Source of the DNA: Anaerolineae bacterium
Lineage (GTDB): Bacteria > Chloroflexota > Anaerolineae > Anaerolineales > UBA4823
Assembly (NCBI GenBank): GCA_003130835.1
Contig: QEXX01000088.1
Span: 19,591-83,590, forward strand
Length of the DNA stretch: 64,000 bases
Direction: 5' to 3'
The translations under genes were made by a program, and so were the position numbers. Under the pieces are notes generated by a model. That model saw only the letters and a program-made list of their open reading frames with translations, had not been told where the DNA came from and did no database searches. Shown here in pieces: positions 26,984 to 36,024 of the stretch; the stretch's first letter is position 1; each line of letters opens with the position of its first letter.

Positions 26984-29812
26984 TTACCAAGTGGGCAAAC
27001 AAAGTCGAAAGGCGCTTCCAGCTCCAATCTTGCTCTCTACCTCGATTTGTCCTTGATGAAGTTCAATGATTTCCTTGACGATCGCCAGTCCTAAACCGGT
27101 GCCATGAATCTTGGATTGACGCACGGAACGCCCGCGATAAAACCGTTCAAAAATATGGGGTAAATCTTCTTCGCTAATGCCAATGCCGCTATCCCGAATT
27201 TCTAGGTAAATCCGCTCGCCATTTTGCCAACTGGTTACTTTTACCCACCCTGTTGGTGTGTATTGGATAGCATTTCCGATCAGGTTTTGAATTGCTCTCG
27301 ATAGGTAATGGGCTTCCCCCCGTACAACGGCAGGAGCTGAAAGATCGGTTATCAACTCCAAGCCAACTTGTTGAGCCGCCGGGGTGTAAGCGGTTATCGC
27401 TTGCTCAACCAACAAATTCAAATCGACCGGTTCGAATTCAATCTTACGCGTTTTTCCTATCGCCAATCGCGAGAGATCCAAAATATCCTCAACCAGGCGG
27501 CGCAACAATTGGCTCTGATCTTTTAGCACCTGAATATATTCCGTCTTCTTATGCTCTGGTGCTATTTCGAGCAACTCAAGATACAGGCCGATATTTGTCG
27601 TCGGCGTGCGCAGTTCATGCGATACATCCGCAACAAAGATGTCTTTGAGTCGTTCCAATTCTTTCCGATAGGTAATATCCCGCTGGGTAGCGACATAATT
27701 AATGAGTTGACCGTTTTGATCGCGTACAGGAGCAATCGTAAGAAGGATATCGTAGGGTTCACCATTTTTTCGTTGGTGAAGAAGTTCACCACTCCACACA
27801 TCGCCTTTTAGCAGTGCAGCTTGGATCGCTTCAATTGTAGAGACTGGATTATAGAGACCCAGCCAGTCGAAGTAATTCTGATGGATCAGCTCATGTTCTT
27901 CGTAGGAGGTTTGCACTTCCATCGCATGATTGATCAACTCGATCGAACCATTCAAGTCTGTCACCACCACCCCATCCCCCACACTTGCCAAAATCGCTTC
28001 CACCCGTTTCTTAGCTTCAAAAAGTTCCTTTGTCCGTTCTTGAACACGCAGTTCCAATTCGCTGGCATATTGCTGTAATTGATTCAGCAAGTGGATATTT
28101 TCAATCACCGGACCGAGGTTTCGGGAAACCACGCGTAAGATATCCATATCTTCAGCACTAAAGACATCACCCCCATATTTTGGTCCCAAAGCCAGTAATC
28201 CTTTGACAGTTTGATGGCTAATAATCGGCACCCATAAATGAGCTTGAGCACTACCTAACAATTGAAATTCTTCGGGTGAGAGTTTCGCTTGTGCAAGGGC
28301 ATGGGCTATGGTTCTTCTCTCTTCCTCCCCCACTTTCAAAAGGAATTCAAGGCTGCTTCGGGGCAAAACCGTTGTATCCCCTACTTCAGGATTCTCCTGT
28401 AAAACTGCGCCTTCTGGAGCAACCGCTACCACTGAGAAATCGCCATGAATGTCGGTCAAGAAAATACAGGCATCAGCAATGCGTAAGGTTTTGACTAACC
28501 GCTTGCTGACCTCCTTAGCTAATGCATTCAGATCATTGATATGTTCCAATCCAGAGGTGATTTGCAATACCGCTGAGCGGTAATCATACCAGCCTCCATA
28601 AAACAAGGTATCCACCAAGCGCTGAGTGTAGCGTGAAATGGGTAAAACGCTGGTTGCCAGCAATAAGATGATTAAGGTATTGAGGGCAGGATCAAAAAGC
28701 AACTGTTTGGGCAGGAATCGATCGAAAATTGAAAAAATGCCTAAGTAGATGCCCACCAAAGTAAAAAATACAATCAATACTGTCACCCCTCGATTGATGT
28801 GCCGTTCGATTTCAATTAATCGATAACGGAAGACCGCATATCCGTAAACCAGCGGTAAAGCTGATAAAAAGATAAAGATAACGGGTGTAGCTAGTAAAGT
28901 GCGATTGAGCAAGACTTCTGGTAATAAATAGGTGGTAATGAGTGGCAAAGCTGCAAGCAATCCCCCCAATAATACGAGGCGAATCTTGGCACGGGCACTA
29001 CTGCTGGTTGTGTGTTGGTAGTTATAGTGAAGCAAAATGACACAGATCAATAAGTTGAAAGCTAAGAACAACCGCGAGAGTGGCATCAGAAATGAGAGCA
29101 AAGGATGGTCTTGGAGGTTAGCTGTTCCCCAGAGTAGATGCATTATTCCCCCCAGAAAACCGATCAAGTACAAAAGCAGTAAAACTCCTCGACGCTGAAA
29201 TTGTTTTTTCTCTTGAGGAAAATGTAAGTGAAAATGCACCGAGATCGGGCCGACGATCCACCAGAGAAAATAATACAGATCAAGCACAATCGAGGGTGCC
29301 AAACCAGAGGCTTGTCCAGCCGTGAGCAATAAGCCTGAAGCTAAAAAGAACCAGAAAAACAAACGCGTTGTTGGAGAGCGCGGTGCATAAGCTTCAACTG
29401 CCAGCGCCACAAACAAAAATACCGCAGCCACAAACAAAGGGGTTAACCTTCGAAGCAATTCAGAGGGAGGCGGAGCAGTCAGCACAACAGGCACAACCAC
29501 CTTTGCCTCCCCCCTTTGCACAAGGAAATCAACAGTATCCCCAACATGTTTTCCCCCATACCAAGCTGACGCGTCAGACAATGGCTCACCATCGATCTCC
29601 AAGAGAATATCCCCTACCTCAAAAGACGGAGGCCCTTTGCTTACTGCAACTGCAAGAATTTGATGAGAAGCTGATAAGCCTCGGATGCCATCATCTGGGT
29701 ACTTGCTGACCAGAATGGCCACCCAGACGATCACACTAAAAGCGAAAAGCCCGACCAAAAAAGGAAAGCTAAGACGAAGTCTAGGGGAGGGCTGAAAGGG
29801 GATTGATTGCAT
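26984..29812 (-). CDS. ComP-like sensor histidine kinase (PDZ, multi-TM, GAF, PAS, HisKA)
   Basis: A 942-aa membrane kinase. TM1 spans about residues 17-36. A PDZ-like domain (about 45-112, with VGDILLEIDGEPLSD) is followed by about eight further TM helices (125-380). Then come a GAF domain (about 415-575), a short coiled coil, a PAS domain (about 605-710), a HisKA dimerisation domain with H732 in ADVSHELRTP, and an ATPase domain with LIGNAIQYT, DSGIGI and HGTGLGLAIV. The N-terminal PDZ plus multi-TM module matches that of Bacillus ComP, although ComP uses the HisKA_3 type. No response regulator is adjacent. A promoter (29820-29848) would make it leaderless. See the finding on the ComQXP-like cluster. 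Confidence 0.9.
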   Translation of the reverse strand: MQSIPFQPSPRLRLSFPFLVGLFAFSVIVWVAILVSKYPDDGIRGLSASHQILAVAVSKGPPSFEVGDILLEIDGEPLSDASAWYGGKHVGDTVDFLVQRGEAKVVVPVVLTAPPPSELLRRLTPLFVAAVFLFVALAVEAYAPRSPTTRLFFWFFLASGLLLTAGQASGLAPSIVLDLYYFLWWIVGPISVHFHLHFPQEKKQFQRRGVLLLLYLIGFLGGIMHLLWGTANLQDHPLLSFLMPLSRLFLAFNLLICVILLHYNYQHTTSSSARAKIRLVLLGGLLAALPLITTYLLPEVLLNRTLLATPVIFIFLSALPLVYGYAVFRYRLIEIERHINRGVTVLIVFFTLVGIYLGIFSIFDRFLPKQLLFDPALNTLIILLLATSVLPISRYTQRLVDTLFYGGWYDYRSAVLQITSGLEHINDLNALAKEVSKRLVKTLRIADACIFLTDIHGDFSVVAVAPEGAVLQENPEVGDTTVLPRSSLEFLLKVGEEERRTIAHALAQAKLSPEEFQLLGSAQAHLWVPIISHQTVKGLLALGPKYGGDVFSAEDMDILRVVSRNLGPVIENIHLLNQLQQYASELELRVQERTKELFEAKKRVEAILASVGDGVVVTDLNGSIELINHAMEVQTSYEEHELIHQNYFDWLGLYNPVSTIEAIQAALLKGDVWSGELLHQRKNGEPYDILLTIAPVRDQNGQLINYVATQRDITYRKELERLKDIFVADVSHELRTPTTNIGLYLELLEIAPEHKKTEYIQVLKDQSQLLRRLVEDILDLSRLAIGKTRKIEFEPVDLNLLVEQAITAYTPAAQQVGLELITDLSAPAVVRGEAHYLSRAIQNLIGNAIQYTPTGWVKVTSWQNGERIYLEIRDSGIGISEEDLPHIFERFYRGRSVRQSKIHGTGLGLAIVKEIIELHQGQIEVESKIGAGSAFRLCLPTW

Positions 29813-29819
29813 AGGGTTT

Positions 29820-29848
29820 AGTTTACTACGTTATCAGAAGAGGTGCAA
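29820..29848 (-). promoter_or_regulatory. Putative leaderless promoter of the sensor kinase
   Basis: On the minus strand TTGCAC (29848-29843), a 17-nt spacer and TAAACT (29825-29820) are followed by seven bases and the ATG at 29812. The kinase could therefore be transcribed separately from the upstream prenyltransferase gene. Confidence 0.4.
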
Positions 29849-29901
29849 CTTGAATGTCCAAGCGTCCAAACATCGATGTTGACTGCAGGCTCGAAAATAC
29901 C

Positions 29902-30906
29902 TTAATTCTCCCCCACCAAGCGATTCAGGACACAGATAAGGGTTGCTTGTGCAATTGGTTGCAATCGATTGTTGTGTAAGTGTTTTCGTGCCAACTCAGC
30001 TTCCTGAGTCAGCATTGTCATGATGTATAAGGCAGCTCCGGTTTGATTGACCCACGCCACATAGCTTTGCCACTCCTCAGGCCGTTCGGCAAGGTTGTCG
30101 ATTACCCTACGGAAGGCAAGTTTCTGGTCGTCTGGTAGAACCTCAAGGGTATAAACTGTCGGCAAATTTTTATACCAGTTTAATGAGCGAGACAACGGGC
30201 TCTCACCCGCTTGTAGCCGGTGCCAATCTTCTAAATCGTCCAAAATTTGTAAAATCGACCCCACATGGGAACCAAAGTTCGCTAAATTCTTAACACAGCC
30301 TAGATCATCGGTTGCCATCCTCGCTCCTGCGTAGCAAGCCAAAGAAAAAAACGCACCCGATTTTTTTCGTAACATCTCGAGATAACTGGACAACGAAAAT
30401 TCTTGGGTGGATAAGTCCTGTTGTTGTCCCTCGCACATTTCCAACAGTCGCTCTTGAAAGCTCTTCAAGACGCTCGCAACGCGCCTCTTGTCATAATCCT
30501 GATCGAGCAATGCCGTCAGAAGGGCATTTGCGATGAAAAAATAGCTTGAAGCTAGGTTTAACCATTCAGAAAAAGAATAAGGCGTATTGGCTAGGTCAAC
30601 CCGCTGATCAAAATCTTGAACGCTATCCATCAAGTCGGCAGCAAGATAAAACAAGTACCACGCTGCGCTGATCTCAGGCGGGAAATGATCGCTTCCCCCA
30701 CAAGCTTGATAGGACAAACGGGGAAAAAGCAAGGTCAAATTACTATTCGAGAAAGATTGAGGACGCGGCGAAAGGCGCGACAAACTTTTCCATATCACCT
30801 CCTTAAATGGAGGCGATATGGAAAAGTTCGCAAAATAAGATTGAATAGTACGAAAAACTAAGTCTAACTCTCGGTTGACAAGCGACTCAAGCTCGTCTAT
30901 CGCCAT
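29902..30906 (-). CDS. ComQ-like isoprenyl transferase (polyprenyl synthetase fold)
   Basis: A 334-aa protein of the all-alpha polyprenyl synthetase fold. The first Asp-rich motif is AADLMDSVQDFD (residues 89-100), instead of the HDDxxD of FPP/GGPP synthases. From memory, Bacillus ComQ has a closely similar SSDIMDDLEDED at this place. Other fold motifs are EGQQQDL (residues 159-165), RKKSGAFFSLA (180-190) and the second Asp-rich motif QILDDLEDW (220-228). It overlaps the small peptide gene by 10 nt and precedes a ComP-like kinase. This context favours peptide (Trp) prenylation over chain-elongating isoprenoid synthesis, but a divergent polyprenyl diphosphate synthase remains possible. Confidence 0.75.
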   Translation of the reverse strand: MAIDELESLVNRELDLVFRTIQSYFANFSISPPFKEVIWKSLSRLSPRPQSFSNSNLTLLFPRLSYQACGGSDHFPPEISAAWYLFYLAADLMDSVQDFDQRVDLANTPYSFSEWLNLASSYFFIANALLTALLDQDYDKRRVASVLKSFQERLLEMCEGQQQDLSTQEFSLSSYLEMLRKKSGAFFSLACYAGARMATDDLGCVKNLANFGSHVGSILQILDDLEDWHRLQAGESPLSRSLNWYKNLPTVYTLEVLPDDQKLAFRRVIDNLAERPEEWQSYVAWVNQTGAALYIMTMLTQEAELARKHLHNNRLQPIAQATLICVLNRLVGEN

Positions 30907-31112
30907 CCGAGATACATTGAAGCCACTTCCTGCATTGAGATGAGGTTGCCATCCGCTCGAGTGGATCGTCGCAAGCCATGCGTGAGGAAGGCCTTCTCTT
31001 CGTAACTCAGTTGAATCCCTTTCTCCGCTAAGGCGCCTTCAGGGTCTGTCTGCAGACGCGCAGCAAACTCTGAATCGGTAGAAAGTTGGTAGACGACTTG
31101 GGCGAGTGTCAT
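30897..31112 (-). CDS. Small leader-like peptide, candidate ComX-type prenylated signal precursor
   Basis: A 71-aa protein. The N-terminal 45 residues look like a RiPP/ComX leader: FAARLQTDPEGALAEKGIQL followed by SYEEKAFL, the pattern of Nif11/Os1348-type leaders and of ComX (PEAL...GF). The C-terminal 25 residues are variable-looking and end in YLGWR. W70 is the only Trp and is penultimate, and ComX pheromones carry the prenylated Trp near the C-terminus. SD AAGGAG precedes the ATG, and the 3' end overlaps the ComQ-like gene by 10 nt. No canonical cleavage motif is obvious. The precursor role is inferred from context. Confidence 0.7.
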   Translation of the reverse strand: MTLAQVVYQLSTDSEFAARLQTDPEGALAEKGIQLSYEEKAFLTHGLRRSTRADGNLISMQEVASMYLGWR

Positions 31113-31199
31113 TTTACCTTTCTCCTTGAATAAAGATATAATATGGTTTGAAATAACAATTTCTATTTACCATAAATTGGAGTAAAAGTCAAGTATTTT

Positions 31200-31245
31200 C
31201 CCTAAATATAGGGCAAGAAGCATCTACAACCCCAATATATTGGGG
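31200..31245. promoter_or_regulatory. Two inverted repeats in the divergent intergenic region
   Basis: CCCTAAATATAGGG (31200-31213, 5-bp arms) and a 16-bp perfect palindrome CCCCAATATATTGGGG (31230-31245). They lie between the divergent peptide gene (start 31112) and the MBL hydrolase gene (start 31290). The second is 44 nt before the MBL start and could be an operator for it. Confidence 0.5.
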
Positions 31246-31289
31246 GTATAAACAAAATATTTTGCAAACACAGAATTAGGAGCAAGGAT

Positions 31290-32189
31290 ATGTCTCTCGA
31301 ACGAGTTGTAACCATTGACCTCAATTTTTTTGGTTTTCCAGGTGCCATTGCCTCTTACCTCGTGCACCTCCCTCATCAAGCCGTCCTGATTGAACCGGGA
31401 CCCGCAACCACCATTCCCACCCTCAAGCAGACTTTGGCAGATTTGGACCTTACGCCATCTGACATCCGCGATGTGTTTATTACGCATATTCATCTGGATC
31501 ACGCCGGAGCAGCGGGGTGGTTGGCAGAGCAGGGCGCAACCATCCACGTTCATCCCAAAGGTGCCCCGCATCTGATCAATCCAGAAAAATTACTGCAAAG
31601 TGCCAGCCGGATCTACGGGGAATTTATGGATACCCTATGGGGCGAATTCAAGCCGGTGTCCGAGAGCAACATTCACATCCCCCAAGACAACGAGAGGGTA
31701 TCGATTGATGGCTTTTCTTTTCAAGTTCTAGACACTCCGGGACATTCCAATCACCATTACTCGATCCTCTTTGAAGGGGTTCTCTTTTCCGGAGATATTG
31801 GGGGAATTCGAGTAGGGAACACTCCTCACATCGAGCTTCCAACTCCACCGCCAGAGTTCAACCCCCAAACGTGGCGGGCTAGCCTTTTGCGCCTGCAGGA
31901 ATTGGAACTGCGAGCCATTGCGCCGACCCACTTTGGCATCTATACCGATGTTCAATATCATCTTGACCATCTATTAAGACAATTGGATCAGCTCGAAGAG
32001 TGGTTGGAGACTCAAATGTCATCTAACCCCTCAATTGAGGAACTAAGTGAGGCTTTAGGGCAGTGGCTTAACGCTCAGGGAAGAAGCCAACTGCCCCAAT
32101 CTTATCAACCGTACTTTACCTACCTAAACCCAACTTGGATGAGCGCCGCCGGCATTTACCGCTATTGGCATAAAGTCCGTCAAGCCTGA
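31290..32189 (+). CDS. MBL-fold metallo-hydrolase
   Basis: A 299-aa metallo-beta-lactamase-fold hydrolase. The metal motif HIHLDHAGAAGWL is complete, with further His in DTPGHSNHHYSI, the bridging Asp in LFSGDIGG and the last His in IAPTHFGIY. The C-terminal 80 residues are helical. Substrate is unknown. The glyoxalase II-like and lactonase-like groups are alternatives. SD AGGAG precedes the ATG. It ends in a 10-nt convergent overlap with korB. It is divergent from the ComX-like gene and may share control with it. Confidence 0.85.
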   Translation: MSLERVVTIDLNFFGFPGAIASYLVHLPHQAVLIEPGPATTIPTLKQTLADLDLTPSDIRDVFITHIHLDHAGAAGWLAEQGATIHVHPKGAPHLINPEKLLQSASRIYGEFMDTLWGEFKPVSESNIHIPQDNERVSIDGFSFQVLDTPGHSNHHYSILFEGVLFSGDIGGIRVGNTPHIELPTPPPEFNPQTWRASLLRLQELELRAIAPTHFGIYTDVQYHLDHLLRQLDQLEEWLETQMSSNPSIEELSEALGQWLNAQGRSQLPQSYQPYFTYLNPTWMSAAGIYRYWHKVRQA

Positions 32190-33232
32190 AAGATTCGATT
32201 AAGCTCGTCCAAAGTCTCCCGTTTCGGTCGTATCTGATCCTCACGCAGCCGATTCAGGGGCGTGTCGGTCAGTTGGTAGATATCCCACATGGACGGTTGA
32301 TCGGGATCAATGTAGATCAAGCCAGTAATTAAGCAGTTGCAACGGTTAGCTTCCTCTAGTACTTTCATCGCAGCTTCTCGATCGGTTGGGTCGTAATCTC
32401 TACCTAACTTCCGTAAAACGATAACAGAACCATCATGCAACTCAACTTCCCTTGTTTCGCCCTCATCGTATTCGAGCAGAATTTCTTCTGCGCGTGGCAC
32501 ATAAGATAACTCATGTAAGGCTGTTTCGTGATTCTTTCCCCATGCGTAAGAATGGGTTGCAGTGTCAACGTTGTTAAACGTCACACACGGCGAAATGATG
32601 TCCAACACCGCAACGCCATTGTGGTTTAGTGCAGCTTTGATTAATTCCTTAACCTGTTTCGGATCGCCCGCAAATGAACGAGCCACAAAGGTAGCATGCC
32701 CTACCAGTGCCTCCCAAGCGATATCGATAGGCATATAGGGGTTGATACCATGGGATTTTAGCTCTAAACCTTGATCAGCAGTGGCCGAAAATTGGCCCTT
32801 GGTTAAGCCATAAACCCCATTGTTCTCTACAATATAGACCAATCGCATATTGCGACGCAATAAGTGTTTGAACTGCCCCATACCAATACTAGCCGTATCT
32901 CCATCGCCACTAACGCCAATCCCACGCAGCGTATGGTCAGCAAAAAGCGCTCCAGTTGCCAACGAAGGCATTCGCCCATGCAAGCCGTTAAAACCGAACG
33001 AACGATTGAGAAAATAAAATGGACTCTTGCTGGAACAACCAATGCCACTAAACTTAACAATCTCTTCCGGTAGTAAATTAAGCTCGTAGCAAGCAGCAAT
33101 AATCTGGCTTGAGATCGAATTGTGACCACATCCCTGGCACAAGGTCGAAGGATTCCCCCGATAATCGGCTTTGGTTAAACCGATAGCGTTTACAACAACT
33201 CGGACATCTGTCGGAGAGGTATGCTCACTCAT
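32180..33232 (-). CDS. korB: 2-oxoacid:ferredoxin oxidoreductase, beta subunit
   Basis: A 350-aa thiamine-diphosphate subunit. It has LCQGCGHNSISSQI at the N-terminus, then GIGCSSKSPFYFL. The TPP/Mg motif region is GVSGDGDTASIGMGQFKHLLRRN, followed by IVENNGVYGLTKGQ. With the alpha subunit it forms CoA esters from 2-oxoacids and reduces ferredoxin. It overlaps korA by 8 nt. KorAB-type (2-oxoglutarate) is the closest look, but pyruvate or branched substrates cannot be excluded. Confidence 0.92.
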   Translation of the reverse strand: MSEHTSPTDVRVVVNAIGLTKADYRGNPSTLCQGCGHNSISSQIIAACYELNLLPEEIVKFSGIGCSSKSPFYFLNRSFGFNGLHGRMPSLATGALFADHTLRGIGVSGDGDTASIGMGQFKHLLRRNMRLVYIVENNGVYGLTKGQFSATADQGLELKSHGINPYMPIDIAWEALVGHATFVARSFAGDPKQVKELIKAALNHNGVAVLDIISPCVTFNNVDTATHSYAWGKNHETALHELSYVPRAEEILLEYDEGETREVELHDGSVIVLRKLGRDYDPTDREAAMKVLEEANRCNCLITGLIYIDPDQPSMWDIYQLTDTPLNRLREDQIRPKRETLDELNRIFQA

Positions 33233-35063
33233 CTTGTTTCTCCTTAAGAAGGATAAAATCGTAGATCTGTTTTGCCGTCAATGGTAACCCATCGGTATAA
33301 GCATAGGAAATCATCTTCGGCGCTAATTCTGGAAAATGCATTCGTAATAACTGATGCAACTGTCCGTCACGATTCATCTCAATAATATAGTTCCGTTCAT
33401 ATTGAGAACAAATTTCTTTTACGGTATCCGTAAACGGGTAAGAACGAATGCGAGTAAAATCACTCGCAATGCCTTCATCGTGCAAGAGTGCGCGTGCTTC
33501 GCGGATCGCTGGCTCAGTCGAACCAAAGCTGACCAAATTAATTTGTGCATTGGGCATTTCTTCTACGATCGGTTGAGGTAGCGATGGCTTGAGGGTCTCA
33601 AACTTCTTTTTCAACCGATTGAGCAAGGCATGCCAGTCTTCGGGAGCTTCCGAGTAATTGGCGTATTCATCATGTCCGGTTCCTCGAGTGAAATAAGCTG
33701 CTTTAGGATGTCGATTCCCAATCACAGTTCGATAGGGGACACCATCTCCATCGACATCCAAGTACCGCGCCCATTTTCCATTTAGCCGCTCTAAATCTTC
33801 CTCCCACAATACTTTTCCTCGCTGCATAGGGCGGTCCGGATACTCAAAGGGTTTTCCCATCCATTGATTCATGCCAAAATCCAAATCGGATAACACGATC
33901 ACCGGCGTTTGATATTGCTCGGCTAGGTCAAAGGCTTTCCAAGCAAACTCAAAGCATTCGTTTACTGAACCCGGCATGAGAATAATATTCTGAGTATCAC
34001 CATGGCCCATAAACGCTACAAAGGTCAGATCACCTTGTGAAGTGCGGGTCGGCAAGCCGGTGCTGGGTCCAACCCGCTGAATGTCCCAAACCACGACTGG
34101 AACCTCAGCAAAATAACCCAAACCGAGGTACTCTGTCATTAAGCTCAAGCCCGGTCCAGAAGTTGAACTCATTGCCCGTAACCCACCCCATCCGGCACCA
34201 ATTGCCATTCCAATGGCAGCCAGTTCATCTTCGGCTTGTACCACCACATACGTATTTTTGCCCGTCTCAGGGTCTTTTCGTAATTTCGGTAAATATGTTT
34301 GTAGACTCTCAGCTAAACTGGTCGCCGGCGTGATCGGATACCAAGAGACAAATTGAACGCCACCGTAAATGGCGCCTAAAGCGGCTGCAGTGTTTCCATC
34401 GGTAAGGATCAAACCGGCCGTGGCATTCATTGGCTCCAAGAAATACGGGTCTTTCTTTTCCAGGTTCTCTTTCGCCCACTGCGCCGCCAAAGAAACCACA
34501 CCAAAGTTAATCTCCACCGGTTTAGCCTTGCCCTTAAAGTGAAACTCGAGCGCTTGACGGATTTTGTCTAAATCAATCCCGATCATTTGGGCTAAGATAC
34601 CCACATAAACCATATTTGCCACATAATCTTTTAAGTAAGCTGGGATGTCCACCTGTCGAATGAGTTGCTTCACCGGCATGGGATACGTCACAATGTCCTC
34701 GCGCGTGATCGGTAAGCGAATATCGTCGGCATAAAAGAAAGCCCCACCCGGCTTTAACGAGGCTAAATCTTGGGTGAAAGTTGCCGGATTCATCGAAATC
34801 AAAAGATCCGCCTCGCGTTTGCGCGCCACAAATCCATGTTTGTTGACTCGAATGGTGTACCAGGTAGGTAATCCTTGAATATTTGAGGGAAAGATGTTTT
34901 TCCCTGAAACCGGAATTCCCATCTTGAAGATGGCACGTAAAATCGCAGCATTAGAAGTCTGCGAACCAGAGCCATTCACAGTAGCGACCGTAATCGAGAA
35001 ATCATTGATGATTTTCGTCCCTGTCTCTATTTGCTCATCCGTAAGAATCTTTGTTTTCATCAA
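33225..35063 (-). CDS. korA: 2-oxoacid:ferredoxin oxidoreductase, fused gamma-alpha subunit
   Basis: A 612-aa protein. Residues about 1-190 are the gamma domain (QTSNAAILRAIFKMGIPVSG). Residues about 205-612 are the alpha pyrimidine-binding domain, with YPITPATSLAESL, AEDELAAIGMAIGAGWGG and STSGPGLSLMTEYLGLGYF. This gamma-alpha fusion is the usual KorA layout. It precedes korB with an 8-nt overlap and follows the BtuF-like gene by 22 nt. It needs low-potential ferredoxin, which fits an anaerobic metabolism. Confidence 0.94.
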   Translation of the reverse strand: MMKTKILTDEQIETGTKIINDFSITVATVNGSGSQTSNAAILRAIFKMGIPVSGKNIFPSNIQGLPTWYTIRVNKHGFVARKREADLLISMNPATFTQDLASLKPGGAFFYADDIRLPITREDIVTYPMPVKQLIRQVDIPAYLKDYVANMVYVGILAQMIGIDLDKIRQALEFHFKGKAKPVEINFGVVSLAAQWAKENLEKKDPYFLEPMNATAGLILTDGNTAAALGAIYGGVQFVSWYPITPATSLAESLQTYLPKLRKDPETGKNTYVVVQAEDELAAIGMAIGAGWGGLRAMSSTSGPGLSLMTEYLGLGYFAEVPVVVWDIQRVGPSTGLPTRTSQGDLTFVAFMGHGDTQNIILMPGSVNECFEFAWKAFDLAEQYQTPVIVLSDLDFGMNQWMGKPFEYPDRPMQRGKVLWEEDLERLNGKWARYLDVDGDGVPYRTVIGNRHPKAAYFTRGTGHDEYANYSEAPEDWHALLNRLKKKFETLKPSLPQPIVEEMPNAQINLVSFGSTEPAIREARALLHDEGIASDFTRIRSYPFTDTVKEICSQYERNYIIEMNRDGQLHQLLRMHFPELAPKMISYAYTDGLPLTAKQIYDFILLKEKQDE

Positions 35064-35085
35064 AAACTCCTTAAGTCACTGATCT

Positions 35086-36021
35086 CTATTCGAAATCGGT
35101 AAAGTAGAAAGGTAATCTTTGTAAAGCTTGTCCTAATCGGGTTCCATACCAAAAGATTAGCTTTCCATCAATTTGCTTGATTGCATTTCTTTCCACAGCG
35201 GTTACACCACAGAATTTCTGCTTCAGATCTTGCACATTGATGCGATCAAAAGGGTAAGGTTCTGAAGGTAACAGGATTAAGTTCGGATTGGCGTGGATAA
35301 TTGTCTCGGTGCAAATCTTATCATAACGGGTATCCCTAATCCCTATTTTTTGGTGCTCCGAGAACGCTGGTTGATTCTCTTCCTCAAAGTCATGTCTCCC
35401 AAAACAATTTTTGGCGCCAAAAAGGGATAACAAGTTGGCTGCGTAAGTTCGATCGTCAAATACCATCCAGACATCCTGACCCTGATTGACCTCATACCAA
35501 ATCGGGCAGAAATAGCGGATATCGGGGGAATACTCCTGCCAACTCGAACGCACATATTCCAACAATTGCTCAATTGAGCGCACCTTGAGAAAGGCTTGCT
35601 TCGAGCGGAAACCTTCGGAGAGTTGATAAAGAAACCAAATTGTCTCATCAACCGTTGTTGGAAAAACAATCCAAACCGGAATCCCTCTCTTTACAAGTTG
35701 AAACAAATCGAGAGGAGAATTTTCTTCCAACCCCGCAATAATAAGATCCGGAGCTAAACGAACTATCCTCTCAATATCGATTGTCGCCGGTCCGCCAACC
35801 CGCTCAATCCGCCTCTCCCCCATTGGTTCGGGGCAATAAGAGGTGATTCCGAGCAGTGCATCCCCAAAACCAAGTTCAATGATGCTTTCTGTAATGGAAG
35901 GCACAAGGGAGACGATTTTCTGCGGGATATAGCTTACCGGCCAGGTAAAGCATTGCTCCAAAGCGGCCGCCATGCCCTCTAGTTGTTTGGTTGAGGCGAT
36001 CCCTTGACCTTGTCCACCCAT
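35086..36021 (-). CDS. BtuF-like periplasmic-binding-fold protein without signal peptide
   Basis: A 311-aa protein of the helical-backbone metal/corrinoid receptor class (BtuF/FhuD fold). Its first lobe starts with KIVSLVPSITESIIELGFGD and continues with SYCPEP, VGGPATIDIERI and APDLIIAG. The N-terminus (MGGQGQGIASTKQLEG) is neither a signal peptide nor a lipobox, so the protein appears cytoplasmic. Such orphan BtuF-like proteins occur in several phyla without assigned role. It overlaps the preceding PIG-L gene region by tight spacing (3 nt) and is 22 nt before korA. Confidence 0.8.
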   Translation of the reverse strand: MGGQGQGIASTKQLEGMAAALEQCFTWPVSYIPQKIVSLVPSITESIIELGFGDALLGITSYCPEPMGERRIERVGGPATIDIERIVRLAPDLIIAGLEENSPLDLFQLVKRGIPVWIVFPTTVDETIWFLYQLSEGFRSKQAFLKVRSIEQLLEYVRSSWQEYSPDIRYFCPIWYEVNQGQDVWMVFDDRTYAANLLSLFGAKNCFGRHDFEEENQPAFSEHQKIGIRDTRYDKICTETIIHANPNLILLPSEPYPFDRINVQDLKQKFCGVTAVERNAIKQIDGKLIFWYGTRLGQALQRLPFYFTDFE

Positions 36022-36024
36022 TGT

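Noticed and set aside
29902..30906. Standard FPP/GGPP synthase annotation
   Set aside because: The first Asp-rich motif is not DDxxD, and the gene overlaps a small peptide gene and precedes a ComP-like kinase, so a simple metabolic role is less likely, though not excluded.
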